Positions 6,910-9,126 of a DNA stretch of 9,126 bases are shown piece after piece (the stretch's first letter is position 1; each line of letters starts with the position of its first letter). Position numbers and translations under genes: made by a program. Under the pieces are notes generated by a model. The model saw only the letters and a program-made list of their open reading frames with translations, was not told the origin of the DNA and did not search any database. The stretch is from an uncultured Verrucomicrobiota bacterium (GTDB taxonomy: Bacteria; Verrucomicrobiota; Verrucomicrobiia; Limisphaerales; UBA1096), in assembly GCA_913045395.1 (NCBI GenBank), contig CAJWPV010000034.1:1-9126 (forward strand), given 5' to 3'.

Positions 6910-7458
6910 ATGCCATCCGTTGGAGACCAGTTGAGAACCGCCCGGGAGCAGCATGGAAAGTCTCTCGAGGACATTGGTGGCGAACTAAAAATCCGTGCCG
7001 ACCATGTACTTGCCCTCGAAGAAGGGGATTTTGACAAGTTCGACGCACCGGTGTTCGTGCGCGGGTTCGTCCGCTCCTACTGCCGGATTCTCAAGATTGA
7101 CTCTGCACCGGTGGTCGTCCAGCTCAACCAAGAGCTCGGCGGCACGAAAGCCCTTGCCAGCGACCCCGCCCTGCCCCCGAGTAAAAAGGGGGTTGTCGAT
7201 CAACTCACCCTTTTCCTAACGCGCGTCAACTGGAGCGTCTGGCTGCCACTGCTCGTGTTAATCCTGATTGCCTCAATCGTCTGGGCGGTGGTCGAGACAC
7301 AGGAGGCCAAGCGCGAACAACTCGAGAGCGGCACTTGGATCGAGAATCTGCCGGACGCCGAGTACCAGCCATCGCGCGGTATGCTCGAACTACAACTGAA
7401 GCTGCCCGATCCACCGGTCAAGCCATCCGCCACCAACGCCCCGAGCACGACCCCGTAA
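6910..7458 (+). CDS. RodZ-like HTH membrane protein, short form
   Basis: The protein has 182 aa. Residues 1-65 are the helix-turn-helix domain of the RodZ family (GDQLRTARE, SLEDIGGELKI, 'LALEEGDFDKFDAPVFVRGF', 'VRSYCRILKID'). In RodZ this domain contacts the MreB cytoskeleton and is not known to act as a normal repressor. A charged linker (70-108) leads to one membrane helix (about 109-128, WSVWLPLLVLILIASIVWAV), followed by only about 54 residues outside. These are Pro/Thr-rich at the end, with no DUF4115 beta-domain, so the protein is much shorter than E. coli RodZ. The start fits because the domain begins within 4 residues of the Met. GGGTAGG directly abuts the ATG, too close for a normal Shine-Dalgarno. 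The TAA (7456-7458) shares its last A with the ATG of the next gene. The role is likely cell-shape or envelope organisation. A membrane-anchored transcription factor is possible but less likely. Confidence 0.85.
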   Translation: MPSVGDQLRTAREQHGKSLEDIGGELKIRADHVLALEEGDFDKFDAPVFVRGFVRSYCRILKIDSAPVVVQLNQELGGTKALASDPALPPSKKGVVDQLTLFLTRVNWSVWLPLLVLILIASIVWAVVETQEAKREQLESGTWIENLPDAEYQPSRGMLELQLKLPDPPVKPSATNAPSTTP

Positions 7459-9126
7459 TGCGACGGCGTAGCCAACCTGCCCGGCACCAGCTGGCGGTGG
7501 CAACATTGCTCGCCGGCCTGCTTCATTCCATTGACTCCCCGGCTGGAGCTGATAACCACACGCTCGATTTTAATCGGGACATCCGCCCGATCCTCTCCGA
7601 CAACTGTTACCAGTGTCACGGGCCGGACGCCAACCAGCGCAAGGCCGGACTGCGACTCGACACCGAGGCGAGCGCGTTCCGCAACGAGGACGGCGTGCGT
7701 CCATTCGTCGCCGGCAAGCCAAGCGAGAGCGAGGCTTACCGGCGCATCTCCACCAATGATCCGGACCACCTCATGCCGCCGCCTGACGCGGGGCATGCGC
7801 TCGACGACGGCGAAAAGGAGTTGATCCAACGCTGGATCGAGCAGGGCGCCAAGTGGCAAGACCACTGGGCGTTCATCCCGCCCAAGCGCCCCGCACCGCC
7901 CCACGACCAGGTGCTTGGCCAGGCGCAGTCGCGCAACGCGATCGACCACTTCATCCTGGCCAAGCTCCGCGACGAGCGGCTTTCGCCCTCGCCACAGGCG
8001 GCCAAGCGCTCGCTAATCCGACGTGCCACGCTCGACCTCACCGGCCTGCCACCCACGCTGGCCGAGGTCACGGCCTTCGTTGCCGACACCTCTCATCACG
8101 CCTACGAGCGATTGATCGATCGACTGCTCGCCTCGCCGCGATACGGCGAGCACATGGCACAAGCCTGGCTCGACGCCGCACGCTACGCCGATACCAACGG
8201 ATTCCAGGCAGACCGCACCCGCAACCAGTGGCACTGGCGCGACTGGGTCGTCGATGCGATGAACCGAAACATGCCATTTGACCGGTTCACGGTCGAACAG
8301 CTTGCCGGCGACCTGCTGCCGGAGCCGTCACTCGGCCAGCTCATCGCCACCGGCTTCAACCGCAACCACATGCTCAACGGCGAGGGCGGTGCAATCGCCG
8401 CCGAGACGCAGGTCGAGTACGTGGTTGATCGCGTCGAGACAACCGGCACCGTCTGGCTCGGGCTCACCGTTGGCTGCGCACGCTGCCACGACCACAAGTA
8501 CGATCCCATTTCGCAGAACGAGTTCTACCAACTGTACGCCTTCTTCAACGCCCTGCCAGAACGAGGCGGCGGCGACATGGAGCCCACAATCAGAGTCCCC
8601 ACGCCCGAACAGTCGGCCAAGCTCAAGCAACTCAAGACCACGCTGGCCGGGTACCAGTCCGTGCTCAACAAGCCCTTGGCCAGGTTTGAAGCCGAGCGCG
8701 AACAATGGGAGGCACCGCTGCGCAGGGAGATCGATCAAACCGGACGACTCAACGTCTGGCGGCGACTCAAGCCGGACTCCGCCGAGTCGTCCAACGGCAC
8801 CGAGTTGAAGATACAGGGCGACGACTCAGTGCTAGCCACCGGCAAACTACCAAACAACGAGGCTTACACACTCACCTTCAACACCGACCTCGGAAACATC
8901 ACCGGCTTCCGGCTGGAAACGCTGACCGACCCGAGCCTGAAAAACGGCGGCCCCGGACGCGACGGCAACTTCGTGCTGACCGACTTTGAATTGCAGCCCG
9001 GTGTCGACGAACTCGACCTCGGCAACCTCGAGCAACGCTTCGACAGCGGCGTTATGAAAAAGGGTGCCAAGCGGATCGACACCGACATCACCGGCCAGCA
9101 GCTGCTCGTTCTCGACGTTACCGACG
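7458..9126 (+). CDS. PSCyt1 / DUF1549 (PSCyt2) planctomycete-type cytochrome c protein, N-terminal part (cut by right edge)
   Basis: This open frame of 556 codons runs to the window end. Residues 1-31 form a signal peptide (RRR head, AVATLLAGLL core, ending PAGA). PSCyt1, about 35-135, starts with 'LDFNRDIRPILSDNCYQCHG' and holds heme motif C50-Y-Q-C53-H54, with M106 in LMPPP as likely axial ligand. DUF1549/PSCyt2, about 158-366, includes 'ATLDLTGLPPT', 'WLDAARYADTNGFQ', 'QLAGDLLPEP' and a second C-x-x-C-H (C340-A-R-C343-H344). A charged stretch (380-430) follows, then a beta-rich module from about 434 ('TLTFNTDLGNITGFRLETLT', 'FVLTDFEL') like the sugar-binding-type insert seen in long members. 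The DUF1553/PSD1 domain normally found at the C-terminus lies beyond the window. The ATG overlaps the TAA of the RodZ-like gene by one base, so coupled translation is likely. Family members are exported in PVC bacteria. Roles in redox or polysaccharide breakdown have been proposed but not settled. Confidence 0.9.
   Translation, partial: MRRRSQPARHQLAVATLLAGLLHSIDSPAGADNHTLDFNRDIRPILSDNCYQCHGPDANQRKAGLRLDTEASAFRNEDGVRPFVAGKPSESEAYRRISTNDPDHLMPPPDAGHALDDGEKELIQRWIEQGAKWQDHWAFIPPKRPAPPHDQVLGQAQSRNAIDHFILAKLRDERLSPSPQAAKRSLIRRATLDLTGLPPTLAEVTAFVADTSHHAYERLIDRLLASPRYGEHMAQAWLDAARYADTNGFQADRTRNQWHWRDWVVDAMNRNMPFDRFTVEQLAGDLLPEPSLGQLIATGFNRNHMLNGEGGAIAAETQVEYVVDRVETTGTVWLGLTVGCARCHDHKYDPISQNEFYQLYAFFNALPERGGGDMEPTIRVPTPEQSAKLKQLKTTLAGYQSVLNKPLARFEAEREQWEAPLRREIDQTGRLNVWRRLKPDSAESSNGTELKIQGDDSVLATGKLPNNEAYTLTFNTDLGNITGFRLETLTDPSLKNGGPGRDGNFVLTDFELQPGVDELDLGNLEQRFDSGVMKKGAKRIDTDITGQQLLVLDVTD

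Noticed and set aside
7200..7949. Open frame of 249 codons on the minus strand across the RodZ-like and cytochrome genes
   Set aside because: It lies entirely opposite two well-recognised plus-strand genes with strong family motifs. Its protein is rich in Arg, Val and Leu with no recognisable domain, typical of the antisense of GC3-rich coding sequence.
8278..8808. Open frame of 176 codons on the plus strand in another frame of the cytochrome gene
   Set aside because: The product is a Ser/Pro/Arg-rich low-complexity sequence, and the DUF1549 motifs are in the other frame.
1..9126. CRISPR arrays, tRNA or rRNA genes, insertion sequences, attachment sites
   Set aside because: I saw no regularly spaced repeats, no cloverleaf or rRNA-like sequence, and no transposase or integrase motifs. 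Almost the whole window is accounted for by seven protein genes.

Overview
The window looks like a chromosomal piece from a bacterium of the PVC superphylum, most likely a Verrucomicrobiota member and less likely a planctomycete or lentisphaerid. The evidence is the combination of a Planctomycete-type cytochrome c / DUF1549 protein, a prepilin-type protein with the 'FTLVELLVVIAIIAILAALLLPVL' style N-terminus and an 'F-A-D-G-H' C-terminal motif, DUF4838 and BNR-repeat secreted proteins, and a short RodZ-like protein. Shine-Dalgarno sequences are mostly absent. Nothing in the window resembles rRNA, tRNA, a transposon, an integrase or a CRISPR array.

Left two thirds, minus strand (about 4763 down to 1): a compact cluster, in transcription order, of (i) a secreted DUF4838 protein, (ii) a secreted BNR/sialidase-like protein whose start overlaps the previous stop (ATGA) behind a good Shine-Dalgarno, (iii) a prepilin-like protein starting 4 nt after the previous stop, and (iv) after a 153-nt gap, the N-terminal part of a second secreted BNR/sialidase-like protein that runs off the left edge. 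The first three are probably one operon. The fourth may belong to it. The set reads as an export-oriented glycan-processing locus, but no substrate can be read from the sequence.

Middle, minus strand (6758 to 4929): a complete SLC13/DASS-family membrane transporter with two cytoplasmic RCK_C (TrkA-C) regulatory domains between its two transmembrane halves. A hairpin lies just after its stop codon.

Right part, plus strand (6910 to the edge): a short RodZ-like membrane protein (HTH plus one TM segment, no large periplasmic domain). Its TAA stop overlaps by one base the ATG of a secreted PSCyt1/DUF1549 cytochrome-type protein that is cut by the right edge. The 151-nt region between the transporter and the RodZ-like gene is divergent and contains a 20-bp near-perfect dyad and a plausible sigma-70-like promoter.

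No clear-cut new defence or mobile system is visible. The points most worth a second look are the embedding of a prepilin-like gene in a glycan-enzyme operon, the missing RIP arginine in the complete BNR protein, the coupling of a minimal RodZ to a secreted multidomain cytochrome protein, and the dyad in the divergent promoter region. All family assignments were made by eye, without a database search.
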